A stretch of 64,000 bases of DNA from Tricholomella constricta (GCA_013368375.1 JAACJP010000001.1:1798001-1862000); one strand, 5' to 3'. Counted from the stretch's first letter, positions 37,163 through 49,564 are shown. Notes: a model not told the origin generated them from the letters alone. Numbers and translations are program-made.

Positions 37163-38150
37163 TTACCTCGAGAGATCCTTGATAATAAAGTCCGGCTTTA
37201 CGGCTTCTAATTGTTCGCGGGTGTGGGTTGTAAGGAGGGCGATGGTCTTGCAGCCAGCCGCTCGGCCACTGCGAACACCAGACGGAGCATCTTCAAAGAC
37301 GACACCTGTAGTCGGGTGTAGGTTATAACCGCGCATTGATCACCAAGTGCATCGAACTTACAGTTCTCCGGCTTCACCCCACATAATTTGGCCCCGAGCA
37401 AGTAGGGATCAGGGCTGATCGCGTAATCGCGACGTCAGAAAGGCATGTAGAATGATGCAAGGTTGACTAACAAGGGCTTGCCCTGAGTTACGTCTTCGGC
37501 CGCGACGAAAACATCGGGAACTGGGACGCCGGCGATCCGGAGGGCAGATGAGGCGTATGCGCGTGTTGCAGACGTGCAAATCGCCCACGACGGGTTGGGG
37601 AGATGCCGCGCTGAGGCGAGCTGGCGATGTTGCGTCAGCTTCGCCGCTATGGGTATGCGAAGGGGTAATGTACCTCTTCAAGGGCAGCAGCGACACCGGG
37701 TAACAGGATGATCCCCTGCCGTCCGTTCTCCGTCGAAGTCGAAACGATCGCTTGCTCGAAACGTTCCGCTTCTCTCTATCGGAAATTGTGTTAGCCTGCG
37801 TCACGATGTTCGGTGGTGGCAGTGAACGAACCTCGAGTTCTTCGGGACCTTGAATACCGCAATGGTTTCTAAGATTATCGACCGTACGCACACCATGCGA
37901 CGCTAAGTGAACAATGGAATCAAAATTAAGAGGTGACCGGAAAGGCTGTACGACTTGCAGCTGAGGATATTCTCGACATCGATGCCGGGGTATGTTTGCC
38001 TGAACAGCTCCCATGCGCCTACCACGCCGGCTGTAGAATCGACGAGGGTTCCGTCCATGTCAAAGAGGCTGCCGAGAGTTAAGTTGAGGCAAGGCATGGC
38101 CTCGGAAAGCAGACGTACATTGCATCAGAAATAAAAGTGGTGGCGGACAT
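37163..38150 (-). CDS. HAD-superfamily sugar/glycerol phosphatase (DOG/GPP type)
   Basis: Seven exons join into a haloacid-dehalogenase phosphatase similar to yeast Gpp1/2 (glycerol-1-phosphatase) and Dog1/2 (2-deoxyglucose-6-phosphatase). Motif I is ILFDMDGTLVDS, with the catalytic Asp; motif II lies in WAICTSATRAYASSAL; motif III is the Lys in TQGKP..PDPYLLGAK; motif IV is VFEDAPSGVRSGRAAG. The helical cap (GAWELFRQTYPG and SHGVRTVDNLRNHCG) is of the C1 type. The first exon is short (MSATTFISDA). The intron 37903..37958 begins with GC (AGCT|GCAAGT) and is required for the frame. The exact sugar phosphate cannot be told. It faces SEC15 across 176 bases. Confidence 0.9.
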
Positions 38151-38326
38151 GGTGGCGATGAGGAAAATCGATGTGCAGGCAGGAGGGACGGCAAAATGTA
38201 AACCTCCGTATGTTTTGTGCCATGGTCGGACCGAAATGAGTTTGGCTGCGAGGTGGATGGCAAACAAGTTGTGACGTGCGAATTGTGCTCTCTCTAGATC
38301 TCTCCCACCCTTGAGTCGGTGCAATT
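38151..38326. promoter_or_regulatory. Bidirectional promoter, HAD phosphatase / SEC15
   Basis: 176 bases between the divergent start codons. No TATA box or repeat is evident. Confidence 0.55.
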
Positions 38327-41251
38327 ATGCCTCCGCGTCGACGGCCCCAGTTCACGCAGGAAAATATCGACCAGCAGCTCCAGCAGATCCATCTTCTTGA
38401 TCCTTCCTCTTCTTCCGAGAACCTCGAACAACTCGGCCCTGTCATTAAGCAGATACACAGCAATCGCCAGCAAGATGTCTTTTTGCGCACAGTACAGGGC
38501 CTCATCCAATCTAAGGATGCCGAGATTGAGAAGATTTGCGGAGACAACTATCAAGATTTCATTTCCTCCGTCTCCACCCTGTTCACGGTCAAATCTTACA
38601 CCGACAAGATGAAGGAGAACATCCAGTCCTTGGATACCAGTGTCTCACAGCTCGGTCGCGGTCTTGTTGAGAAGAAGCGCGCACTGCTCCAGTCTAAAAA
38701 AACTGCTGCTAATCTCGATGAGGCCATTGACACGCTCCAGGCCTGTCTGCGTGTCCTCGATGTCGTCAACCGCGTCGGGGAAATGATCAAGGAAGGGAAA
38801 TACTGGGGCGCGCTGAGGGTCCGTCGTCCATATCGCGTGTCGGGTACTCTCAATGTAACATTGTATCGCTTTTTCAGTCTCTTGAAGACATTCAGAGCAT
38901 GCCCCCAACATCTTTATCGCAAACTCCGTTCTTCCAGCATCTCCTCTCCTCGTTGCCATCACTGCGTGCCCAGATCAAGGACGCAGTGACTGCGTCTATG
39001 AAGCAGTGGCTCCTCGAGATCCGCAATGTAAGCACAGAAGTCGGAAGGTTGGCTACCGAGGCCATGGAGACGCGGACGCGACGCTGGAGATCGAGACGAG
39101 AGAAGGATCAGCTACTCCGAATGAGTCGCGTTGGAAGTGCTGTTGAGATGATAACATATGAAAAGACTGAATGTAAGCTGAAGCCTTCGTATATGCATAT
39201 ACTAAACCAATCATTTGAAATCAACAGTCAATGTACTAGATAACGATACCATCCGCGTGGACTTCAAGCCTTTGTTTGAATGTATCCACATTTATACCAC
39301 CTTGAACTCGTTGGACGAGCTGCAAAAGTCATACCAAGCCGATCGAAAGGCATGAACTCTCCAGCTGTTACGCGCTTTGCTTGCTGACGGCAGTTTAAAA
39401 GGCTCAATCAGACCTAATTCTCCCCAACCCCTTGCCGTTGACTTTCCTGCCGCAGTTGACGCAGGAAATATCAGGTTTTTTCATAGTTGAAACCCACGTT
39501 CTTGAGACCACTGGCACATTCCGCTCAGCCCGCGACGTCGAGGAACTGTGGGATTCCCTGGTCGTAGGCCTTGCCGACTCGATCACGAACTCCCTTCAGG
39601 CAGAGACTGATCCTGAAGAATATCTCCGCGTCAAAGAATGCCTCATTGGCTTTATCATGACCTTGGAGGTAAGTTGTATGCTGTTTCTTATACGCAGATT
39701 TACTCAGTAGCTCGTCCTACTAGACATCACCCTACTCCACCGACTCCCTTCAATCTTTCATTATCCTTATATTCGAGAAATATGTGAAATTACTCGAAGC
39801 GCAGTTCAGCCGGCGGTTCGAATCGGTAAGTAACCGGACTGTTAACAACGGGAATTCATTTTATGTGCATATCTAGATTGTTGTCCAAGACGACCACTTA
39901 CCGATGCAAATCGACGCGATGAATGAAACTGACACTGTGCTTGGAGTAGTTTTTGTCGGCGACAGCGAAAAGTCACAAATCAGACAGTATGTCATTTGAC
40001 CACTCCGATGCGTAAACCTCACGAATCCCAGATTGACCCCTCCTTATACTCTCCCGTGGTCACAAACGTTCTATCTGTGTTGCCAAGATGTTAGGTCCCC
40101 ATAATTATATATGAGTATTTGGCTCACCCCTCTTCCAGATCCGCGGATTCATACAAAAGTTTTATGCCTTTGTGGAAGGTGTTTCTCAGCATCACCGTAA
40201 CATTGACGAACTCCTGAGCAAGGTATTTTTGATTAATAAAGGTTAATAGTTTACTCATAGAGTTTCTAGTCGCTTGATAGTCTCCTAATCGAGCACATTA
40301 GCGAACCGATAGGTAAACGACTCGCAGGGACGTCGACGCTCTCGCAAATTGCTCAGATAGTTACAAACCTGGAGTACTTCCAAGCAGCTTGTTCAGAGTT
40401 GGAACGCTCCCTCACAAACCTCCGGTACGTGGCCAAGGACGGCAAGTATTTCGTTCGAGGTTTGACAGTTTCTGTCCTTCAGGTCCGCACAGCGTGGTGG
40501 CGCTATTCGGCTCACCGCCCGCACCTCGTTCGAGACGACTTTGTCACGCTCACTTGGACGCATCACTGGTCTTATCACGTCCAAATTGGACCAGTTCTTC
40601 GAGCTTTCTGAGTACGAGTGGACGCCCTCGACGCGAGAAAATGCACCCAGCATGTATCTTTACGAATTGGTCAATTGGCTTACGACCGTGGTCGACTCCC
40701 TTGTGATCAAGGAGACTTACAAGGACGAGGCCTACAAGGGAGCACTGGAGTACATCGCTGGATGCCTGATGGTATGTTGCTGCGCGAAGCTCGATCCTAC
40801 TACGCCAAGCTGATGTCATCTTCTTCAGAACTTCTTGACCGGCCGAGACATCCCCATGATGAACGAGAACGCGATCTCAAATATTTTAATCGATGTCGAC
40901 TTCTTGGAGGAGGAGCTCAAACGGATAGGGCGATCGCATTTGTCTTCAGTGTTTGTGGAACTGCGCATGGTGAGTCGTTCCCTGAGCTGGGCTGGCACGG
41001 GGCGTATAATTGACCGATGTAAACAAAAGACAACATCTATTCCGTTGTCGGACACTGTGCATGAGTATCTGGTGCCTGCCATGCGGCATTCATCATACAG
41101 TGCTGTCAAACACAAGCGTCTGCAGGCACTCCTTGAGAAATTGGCTAGGTTCGGCACCACTCAACGTGACGCCGTTGCACGGGAGTTGGCCGAAAAGCGG
41201 AGGAAGGAGGCTGATGCTGTTGGTCGAGTGTTCCCTGGCGAGGGGCGCTGA
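38327..41251 (+). CDS. SEC15: Exocyst complex subunit SEC15
   Basis: Component of the exocyst, the tether that docks secretory vesicles at the plasma membrane; Sec15 binds the Rab GTPase Sec4. The first exon encodes MPPRRRPQFTQENIDQQLQQ and a long helical segment (DKMKENIQSLDTSVSQLGRG). Later exons give KYWGALRSLEDIQSMP, the conserved MKQWLLEIRNVSTEVGRLA, RMSRVGSAVEMITYEKTEFN, PPYTLPWSQTFYLCC, and the C-terminal Rab-binding region with LTGRDIPMMNENAISNILID, YSAVKHKRLQALLEKLARFG. Ten or more introns interrupt it, several after short exons between 39,830 and 40,480, and I did not fix every boundary. Length and segment order match fungal Sec15. Confidence 0.9.
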
Positions 41252-41516
41252 CCCAATTTACTTGTAGTTTTAGGATCCTTCGCACGTGTATTGTTTGTGA
41301 AAAGATGGTATGGCATGATCATTGGTCTATGTGGACGAGCATTTTAAAAAAGACCCCATGGTCATGTTTGTACACGGAACACAGGCATGGAAGAGAAAGA
41401 CTAGAGATATGGAATTGGCGAGAGCGAAATGAACAGCGGTGCAGACGTATTCCGGCATCATGAAGAATCGTGCAGCGACGCTAATAACGTAGGCAGACAG
41501 GAGAAAGGAAAGACCA
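41252..41516. other. Convergent 3' flanks of SEC15 and ARF1
   Basis: 265 bases between two stop codons; AT-rich, no coding signal. Confidence 0.4.
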
Positions 41517-42346
<830 letters not shown>

Positions 42347-42944
42347 TGTAGAAGTGTGTGGCGACGAAGTTGAAGAAAGTCGGTGAAGAGGACAAGTCAG
42401 AGGTTGTGATGGGCTTTGGGCTTGCGTGTGACACTAATTTGGAATTCCGCTGTGTGGCGACCTTTATACAAATTTTCGATGCACTGCACTTTATCTTATC
42501 ACGACACGTATGCTCTCTCAGGGATGTACAGATGTATCGAGCAGCGCGGCTCCGCTCTGCACTGGTCGCTGTCTACCGCAATGCTGCGGGCGTTGACGTT
42601 TTATTGATGTGCCACGCACGACGTGTCCTCCCTACATTTTACTACGAGACACGTTTAAATTGACTCACCGTGGTTGGCATAATAAATCAAGCGATGGACC
42701 GTTCAGACAGCTGTGAAGGCAAAAATAATCAACCAGATGCAGAACATGAGAAGCAAACAAGCAATATGCGAACGAAAGGCGAGAAGAAAAATTCTAAGCT
42801 GGTACATATTACAAGCACGCTCATATAAATATCAAGTACAACAGAGGGGGGTATTTGGAGAAAAGAAAGCGAAAAGTCAATGCGAGAATATCACAACCCG
42901 AAATGTGACCAAGAAGTGCACAATTTTAAGGGATCGGATGACAC
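42347..42944. other. Intergenic region upstream of ARF1
   Basis: About 600 bases between the ARF1 start and the stop of the phosphatase gene on the same strand. It should hold the ARF1 promoter. Short open frames on the plus strand have no domain. Sequence around 42700-42830 is purine-rich. I see no repeat or RNA gene. Confidence 0.4.
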
Positions 42945-43646
42945 TCATCGTAAGCCCGCAGCTTTAAGCTTGCGATCGAGTACCACCCTCCAGCTGGCGT
43001 AGTAACCGTTTGCAGGGGACGGAGCGTATTGACAGAGTTCAAACAGAACCAGCTGCTCCTGGAACCCCGGGTTGGGCCAGATTTGGTCTCGAGCTTAAGA
43101 AGAAATGTCGATCAAGTAAAGCATTTGAAAAGTCGGAAGAACATACCCGCTCTAACGATTTCCAACGCTTGGGTGGCGTTGACACGGCGCCGCCACATTA
43201 CTGACGAAAAAATCCATCAATGAGGTGAAGATTGCCGAAGTATATATATGATAAACCCACAATAAGCTGCGACTACTGCAGCACTTCGAGATATACCTTG
43301 GACACAGTGTACAAGGACGTTCCCTCCACCTCTCAATGCTTCTTCAATAAATTGACAAGCAGAAGGGAGGTGGATTAAAAGGTCTTCGTAATCAACATCT
43401 TCGACGGGTATACGCATATGACAGAGTCCAGATTCGGGTAACTCTGCAGGGATGTGGTCGTTGCAGACCGACAAAATATGGGTGATGCGGCGTTCCGTCA
43501 AGGACCGAGAAGAGCGCGCCGCCAAAATACTAGCGAGAAAAAAGGTGGTCAGGTTTATATCGAGCAGCTAAAAGAAGAGACATCGCCACTGACTTCCCCA
43601 AGAAGAGCCTGTTTTCGATGACAGGGTTGATGTTCTTCCAGCCCAT
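42945..43646 (-). CDS. Dual-specificity protein phosphatase
   Basis: Four exons give a compact cysteine phosphatase. Exon 1 encodes MGWKNINPVIENRLFLGN, exon 2 begins ILAARSSRSLTERRITHILS and carries VNDHIPAELPES-like and VEDVDYEDLLIHLPSACQFI (with the general-acid Asp). The active-site loop is HCVQGISRSAAVVAAYLM (HCx2Gx2RS). The last exons add RRRVNATQALEIVRA and WPNPGFQEQLVLFELCQY, a typical DUSP ending. It can remove phosphate from Tyr and Ser/Thr of protein substrates that cannot be inferred. The frame stays open upstream of Met 43646 to about 44102, so a longer N-terminus is formally possible; the start used here fits the fold. Confidence 0.88.
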
Positions 43647-44619
43647 ATTTTTGGCGTTTTGGGTTTTGGTGACTCGACTCGAACGTCCGACGCTCAGAAC
43701 ATGGCCTTGGTCCTGTTGTTCTTGTACTACGCGCAGATTGGGACGGGAGTGAGTTGGTCCCGTCCCCAATTTCGGTGAGGCCCGCTTCCGTTCGCGCCAT
43801 AATGCGCTCGTTAACTGAAAAAATTGGAGAATGTAAGTTAATGCAGTGTAAGGAACGTAGGCGTCTTTCTCGGCAATGAGGGCGATGCCCACGTGGTGCT
43901 CGCGGGGCAGAAGTAACAAACCTAAACATGGAAAAACACCGCCGCCTTTGCACGTTTTTTCCCTTCCTCTTTGGGAAACCCGCCGGCATCCGCGCATCCC
44001 CCCGAGGCGATGCGCAAATGCTGATGAACTTGGTAAGCCCTGATAACGCCTGCCAACATGCGGCCTGGGACCAGGTAATCCCTGTAAGTATCCGATCAAC
44101 AAAAGATGTCAATCTATAGTCCTGGCAGCTTCCTAGACCTTCCTGGACTTGCCAAAATCTGCAGTTTCCTCGGGGCCTGGCTACTCAAGTAGCCGGCCGG
44201 CAGCGCGAACATGACGGCTCTGGTGTCAAAAATTCTCTATCCAGCTGCTGGACGTTCATTGCCTCGCTCTTGACGATTCACAATTTCGCAACGTGGTCCC
44301 GGTACATGCTCATGGCGCAAAACCAGTCCAACCCGTCACAAAAATCGCTTGTCGGTCAACGGCCGGTCCCCAAAGATCTGCAGTCCAAGAGCTGCAGGCA
44401 TGCGGATCAATTGCTAGACGCCCGTTGGATGAATCCTCCATGCAACTCCGTGCATGCATGTTTTTCATTTAGCCCGAAAACACCTTGGCATGGGCCATTT
44501 GTTGTCCTCTCGCCTAGCCCAAGCCTAACCATCGCCTACCGCGATCTGCACATTTGATGTGCGTGGAGGTGGTGAGGCTCGTGGTTACATAATCGTTTCC
44601 TCCCTTGGTTCATACTTAC
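43647..44619. other. Long upstream region of the phosphatase gene
   Basis: About 970 bases with two overlapping minus-strand frames that stay open for 185-190 codons (43530-44112). One is in frame with the phosphatase start. Neither shows a domain, and the residue composition (Arg/Gly/Pro-rich in both) suggests 5' leader or promoter of high GC rather than protein. The rest, to 44619, contains short palindromes (AGCCGGCCGGC near 44191) and no coding signal. Confidence 0.4.
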
Positions 44620-44626
44620 TATAAAA
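44620..44626 (+). promoter_or_regulatory. TATA box of the small basic protein gene
   Basis: The sequence TATAAAA lies 57 bases before the ATG at 44683, at the distance expected for a fungal core promoter. It is the clearest TATA box in the window; the downstream gene is therefore probably regulated rather than constitutive. Confidence 0.6.
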
Positions 44627-44682
44627 CAGCATCTTTCACCTCTTTCGGTGCAGTCTCATTATCAACAAACTAACAAACCAGC

Positions 44683-45241
44683 ATGAAGATCGAATGGGCA
44701 TCCTCAGTACGTCTGCTCATCCAATCAAGAATTCGTCTCACCACTGTCGCAGTTTCGCCCTGATGGGTCTCGACGAAGACCGCCGCCATCGTCAATGCAT
44801 GGTTGGCTCGCGAAAATGCGCGGGACTTTATTAGGAAACGAGGAATTGCGAAGCAAGGTACTTCTTACAGATTCCGGCGTTTGACACACAGCTCAGCACT
44901 CTCTTTAGGGAATGCGAGAGATGCAAGCAGCCCGCAAAGCGAAAGCCGAAAGGCGCAGAGCCCAAAGCGGTCGAAGCGTCTTCGGTTTCTTCACTAACCG
45001 AAAGAAGGCAGCACATTCCTCGTCCCGCGGTGGCAGACATAGGCCGAACACTCTGTCTCGCCCTTCTCAATCCCGACATACATCCACTACAGCTCGAGGG
45101 GCCGGCTCAAGCTCAAGGCGTCCATCGATGGCGCCACGAGCAAGTCATGCCAGTCGATCCAGTCAATCGCGACCCCAGTACAGCTCTCGATCGAGCCATT
45201 CGCGACCCCAGTATGCTTCTCGAGGGTCCAATCGTCGGTAA
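44683..45241 (+). CDS. Small basic Ser/Arg-rich repeat protein, fungal orphan
   Basis: Three exons (44683..44706, 44753..44857, 44909..45241) give 153 residues. The first coding exon has only eight codons. The protein is strongly basic, with a Lys/Arg/Ala helix (REMQAARKAKAERRRAQ) and a C-terminal Arg/Ser-rich tail with an imperfect direct repeat, SRSSQSRPQYSS then SRSSHSRPQYAS. RS-type tails of this kind occur in RNA-binding and splicing proteins, but no folded domain is visible, so a role is not assigned. A TATA box precedes the gene. Confidence 0.72.
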
Positions 45242-45587
45242 CAGCGACGCGGTGGCCTTGTGCTGTCGACGTAATTGAATCTAGAGTGCTACTTCGAGTG
45301 TATTTATCGATGGGTTTTATTGTCTGCTTGTACAATTGGATGTTAACTTATTCACAATAATATGCACACAACTTGAATTGGAAACTCCTTACTCATGTCA
45401 GTGGCAGCCCCTCATCCCCAGCAAGTAAGTAGAACATTGTGAAGGGAAGACCGGACCGTAAGACGCCTGTTGCTATGGAACTTTGACGGGCATTGGGAAT
45501 AAAGCCGGTCCCAAACTTGATCATCCTCCTCGTCGGCTCTGGCAGTTGACGCAAGCAGAATTCAGCGCTGGCGCTGGGGTTCCTGTA

Positions 45588-46227
45588 ATGTCCTCTGCCT
45601 TCCCAAAGTCCATTCTTTTCCTAACGTGCTTCTCGTTGCTCCTGGCTACATGCATCCTGATTCTTTCACTATTGAACCTCGGCCGCCATTCAGTGAGTTG
45701 GCGTCTTGCCCCTGTAGTTGCGCTTCTCGCTCACGTCCCTCCCACCAGCTATGGATGAATTCTACATGCGCCGTGTTTACCCTGGCATACCACGCGACAT
45801 TGTTCATTCTTGCTCATGTCCACCCCAACAAGACTTCAATGTTCTTCGTGACTTCAATCGTATGCGCCTACATGCTCTCGGTAGCGTGGCTCGCTTCTTT
45901 CGCGGTCATGGCTATATTGGCTTGCGGAGAACCCATTCTGCTGCGCCTGTCTGGTATCACGATCGCCACAGTAACGGAGACCTATCCCTCAACGCTCCAC
46001 ACGTTCGAATGCATCCTAACCCCGTTTGAGTGTATCATTATGGCCGACCTTGCGGTAAGGCTGTCTGTGCAGAGACGGAAGGTAAAGGCTTTGATGAGAT
46101 GTAAAAGGTTCGTCCGTCATTTTGACCCTTGTTGATGCTTCCTATCGCTTTCCATAGGGCTAATGGAGTAGAAATTCCCTCTGAGCCTTCAGATGAGCCA
46201 CGAGTCACGCCAGTGGCTCCGGTGTAA
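45588..46227 (+). CDS. Four-helix integral membrane protein, unknown function
   Basis: Three exons (45588..45692, 45749..46107, 46158..46227) give 177 residues. Four hydrophobic helices are visible: SILFLTCFSLLLATCILI, VFTLAYHATLFILAHV, VTSIVCAYMLSVAWLASFAV and a weaker HTFECILTPFECIIMADLAV. A short loop (PNKTSM) lies after helix 2, and the cytosolic tail is basic then acidic. The topology resembles MARVEL-type or tetraspan proteins of basidiomycetes. No catalytic residue or known signature is seen. The ATG at 45588 is placed just before the first helix. Confidence 0.75.
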
Positions 46228-46411
46228 TGGCGTGTTGAAGTAATGGAATGAGAAACGGAAAGATGTTCCGCCGGTTTCCGCAAGAAGACGAGAAAATGTA
46301 GTTTATTTAATGATAACGGTCGACGTAGCCGGAACCTCAATGGTTACGTCTGGAATGCAAAAGAAGTTTTGTTAGCACAGAGAGTCTTCGTGGAAGATGA
46401 CATGTGCAAAC

Positions 46412-47475
46412 TCAAGGGACATCTGTTATATCCGCCGTGGCAGCCTCTGCAGTCGACTCATTGGCCGCACTTTTTTTCTTTTTCTGCCTCTTCCGCTTCT
46501 TTTTCTTCGAACTACCACCCGGAGTATTGTTGGTGTCGCCCTCAGATCCGTCACTTTGTAGAGGAGCCAGGTTCAACAACGGCTGCTTTAAAAGGGCCGC
46601 CGATTGCGCTTGTCTGAGTATGTGCAGCGGTGTAGCAGGAATTGATGAAACGTTAATAGGTTCCTGCACCTTGGGAGTATTTGACAGGCCGGCTGGACTT
46701 TCGTTCAGTCGCTGGGTAAGAAATAAATGGACGTCCAACCTGTAGTCCTTTCGGGAGTATTTAAGGAGTTGTCGGGTATCTTTGCACCTCGAGGCGACAT
46801 AGGAATAGACGATTCCGTTGCGATGGCCGAGTCTGTGGAGGGCCCATCTGTGGAGTGGCTCTTCTTGCGTTTCTTGCGTTTGAGCGTTGCAGGCGTCGAC
46901 GGCCCACCGGTGTCTTCAATTATACCACTGACCACTTCCTCCGCCTCAATCTCTGAGAAAACGGGACGCTTGAGGGGGGCCAATGCGCCACAGTCCTGTA
47001 GAGTCAACTTCTTTTTCTTGTTCTTTTTCTTTCCACCGTAATCACCGAACGGATCCACCCTGGCCTTCTTTCTTATGGCCCCGGCCCTGCTTTCCTCTTC
47101 GTCCTCCGATTTCTCCTTCGCATCAGGTTCGTCATCTCTGGAGCGTTTGTTTCCCTTTCCGATGAGCTGTCCTTTCAGGCGAGCAGCTTCGCGAGATGAA
47201 TTGTGGGTCTCGGGAATGGCTGCGCCAACACCGAGCCTTGAAATGAAAGGTCAAGTAATTTCAGAGTAATCTGATGTCAGTGGTGAATACCTAGGAGGAC
47301 GACGCATGTATTCCTTCAATTCAGCCTCGATGTCCCTGCTGCTCCGACTGGGCAGTCTTCGGGATGATTTCACCCAAGTGGAAACCATTTCTTGCGCAAA
47401 CGACATGGACATGTCGATTTGCGCCTGGAGTGCATCCAGGTCGATGGAGTCCTCGTCGATTTCTTGGTTATCCAT
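46412..47475 (-). CDS. DUF3245-like nuclear protein with Lys-rich blocks
   Basis: Starts MDNQEIDEDSIDLDALQAQI, with conserved-looking MSMSFAQEMVSTWVKSS and, after intron 1, RLGVGAAIPETHNSSREAAR and LKGQLIGKGNKRSRDDEP. This order resembles the fungal DUF3245 family, whose function is unknown. Three strongly basic blocks (GGKKKNKKKKLTLQ, LKRKKRKKSHS, KKKKRKRQKKKKSA) suggest a nucleolar or nuclear location. The third exon is reached through a 47 nt intron (46693..46739) that joins ERTT to AGLSNTPKVQ; other splice choices give an early stop. Family assignment is tentative. Confidence 0.65.
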
Positions 47476-47680
47476 GAGAGTTAGAGTATGGCCGAAATAT
47501 ACTGGTTTAGATGTACGTTTCCAGCGAGACTGTTACAATCTGTGGGATGTGAGCATGGTGAGCGCGCGTCAAAGATAAACCTGCATATTTGGTACAAATA
47601 CCGGCAACTCGAAGTGAGATTAATATTTGACCTGAACTCAACAACCTTCTACTGTAATAGTAACATTCGTCTAGAACTTC

Positions 47681-48972
47681 ATGGCATCCTACAAACGCAA
47701 ATACGAAGAACTCGAGGACTCTGACGAGGAGGAGCCATCGTTCGGAAGACAGATCTTACCAGTCGCAAATCTTCCTCAAGATTTTGATGAAGAACCAATA
47801 GATGGTCTACAGTACCTGTTCACTGTCAGGTGTGTCAAACCAACCCAATGTCGACGCAATTTTAATGATCACAGACGAGATGCACGTCACCTTCCACACG
47901 TAACGCGAGTGGCAAACCCGTTCGAAACAGGTATCCCCCAGCCTTCTCAGACCGATAATCGTGTAATCCCAGAGCACATTTCTTTGCCATCTGAGGAGTG
48001 GCTCTCGCTCTTCGAGACTCGATTCAAGAACTTTCGGAAGGTGAGGTTCCCCCCTGCCACCTCTTACTGTTTACTCTAACGTTCGGTCTGATAGAATATG
48101 AACCAACCGACGATAGGCGTTCCATTTACGCCTCAGAATGTACATCGGCGACTCATGCCCGAGAAGAAGGAACGGGATTTGTGGTGGGGCTTTCTGGCTG
48201 GAAAACCTGAATCAGATTGGAATCCTCAAAAAATGCCAAAGCAAACGGCGTTACAACGGCGGTTTTCAAGTCTGACTGACGCGCCGGACCCATCTTCCGA
48301 GCGAAAACGCCAACAATCTTGGCAGACGAACGACGAGGGCGAAGTGGAACTGGTCTTACGCGTAGACCCATCAGAGTCACTGCCAACACCAACAGGTTCT
48401 CCTGTGCTTTCGGAATTTGGGGAACCTGGGCCTTCGACAATCGCCTCGAGCGCACAGGAAGCAATTGTCTGCAAGCCTCGAGAACCGCTGCCATCTTTTC
48501 TCAGATATATTGATGAGGTGATTATCGTTTGAATTACTGGTTCCTTGTATTTACGTGATAGTTCTAGCGCACGGCTTTGCACCTTCTTATGTATTTTACA
48601 CACTGGATCAATATCCATCTTCAACGGCCAGACCCCTTTTCACGGCCGATCGAAACGCACGCCCGGTGGATTTTTGTCCTTCTCAGTAAAGTCGAGGACC
48701 CAATATCCGCCGATGACATGAGCCTGCTGCGGAACCTGGCACGCGCATGTATCGCCTTGCTCAAAGAGCTTTTACAAACACAAGTTTCTCATTCCAAGGC
48801 AGAGAAAACGTCAAGCCCGGATAGCTGTGCAGGCTACATGAGCGTACGCTCGTGCTGGATTATTATTTCTACGGTTGCCGGCGTTTGGGCTCAGCGCGAT
48901 CTGTGGATGGACGCCGAGGATATGCTCAAGTCTCTTGGACCTGCGCCTGAAGCTAAAAGCCTCATAGCCTGA
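47681..48972 (+). CDS. GEMIN2: Gemin2/SIP1 homologue, snRNP assembly factor
   Basis: Four exons (47681..47829, 47875..48040, 48095..48517, 48568..48972) give 380 residues. The acidic start (YEELEDSDEEEPSFGRQILP) is followed by TRVANPFET and LPSEEWLSLFETRFKNFRK. The conserved helical C-terminal domain reads RWIFVLLSKVEDPISADDMS, LRNLARACIALLKELL and DLWMDAEDMLKSLGP, as in Gemin2. In animals Gemin2 binds the SMN protein and holds the open Sm pentamer before loading on snRNA. Many fungi have lost SMN-complex members, so this copy is informative. A middle linker is long and disordered. Confidence 0.9.
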
Positions 48973-49564
48973 CTGTTCATTTACCCAAACACATAATCTC
49001 ATCCTCCTCTTGGGCTGGGCCTTGTGTTTACTCTTCTTCCTTCGATTGTGCACGTTACGGTTTCAAGGTATCCTTTAGCATATTCCATGGGCGAAAACAA
49101 AATACATTGAATCGCATAATAGTCGTTTAATGCTGGTTTGCCCTCTTCAATGAAGGTTCTGAGGCATGACAATGCCGTCATTGATCCGTTGACGCCTTTC
49201 CCAAGTTGTTTGGCAGTGACTGGCGGTGGCGTCGGGCGCTGGACCATTATTTTTGGATTTCTATCCTCAAGTTGAAGCTCTCAAAAAGTACTTTTAAACT
49301 TCTGGAGGTGGGAAATCCTATTCATCCAGGTTCTCAGCGGACCATTCATGGAGAGATCAATGGCACAGGAATGTACATGTTTTGCCGACCAGGAAAGCCA
49401 CCCGCCGAGAAGTTCGAAGACGCCATCACGTGATATGGCGTCTGTTCGCCGCCCTAAAGGTGAAGGACAGATCTTTTACGTCGAGCGTCCGGTCCACGTC
49501 CTTAAATACCTGCCACTCTTTCTTTCTTCCTACCACCATCATCCATCTCTTCGAACCGTTTAAA
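48973..49564. other. Intergenic region with one candidate small ORF
   Basis: 592 bases between the Gemin2 stop and the Kre9-like start. On the minus strand 48999..49247 is open for 82 codons, starting MVQRPTPPPVTAKQLGKG and including SCLRTFIEEGKPALNDYYAI, which looks protein-like. No family is recognised and a GTATTT..GAAG splice would end it soon after YAIQ. It may be a small gene on the minus strand or chance. The remaining sequence near 49500 is the CT-rich leader of the next gene. Confidence 0.35.

Noticed and set aside
37207..38014. Minus-strand frame with Arg-rich residues in the HAD gene
   Set aside because: It reads the wrong frame across introns; the HAD motifs appear only after splicing in other frames.
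43650..43700. GTTCGAGTC-like sequence (minus strand) as a tRNA T-loop
   Set aside because: The flanking five-base stems do not pair, and no acceptor stem or anticodon arm lies at the right distance.
46693..46810. Other intron choices in the DUF3245-like gene (donors at 46810, 46798 or 46787)
   Set aside because: They use weaker donors or lead to a stop; the 47 nt intron 46693..46739 keeps the frame and has normal length.
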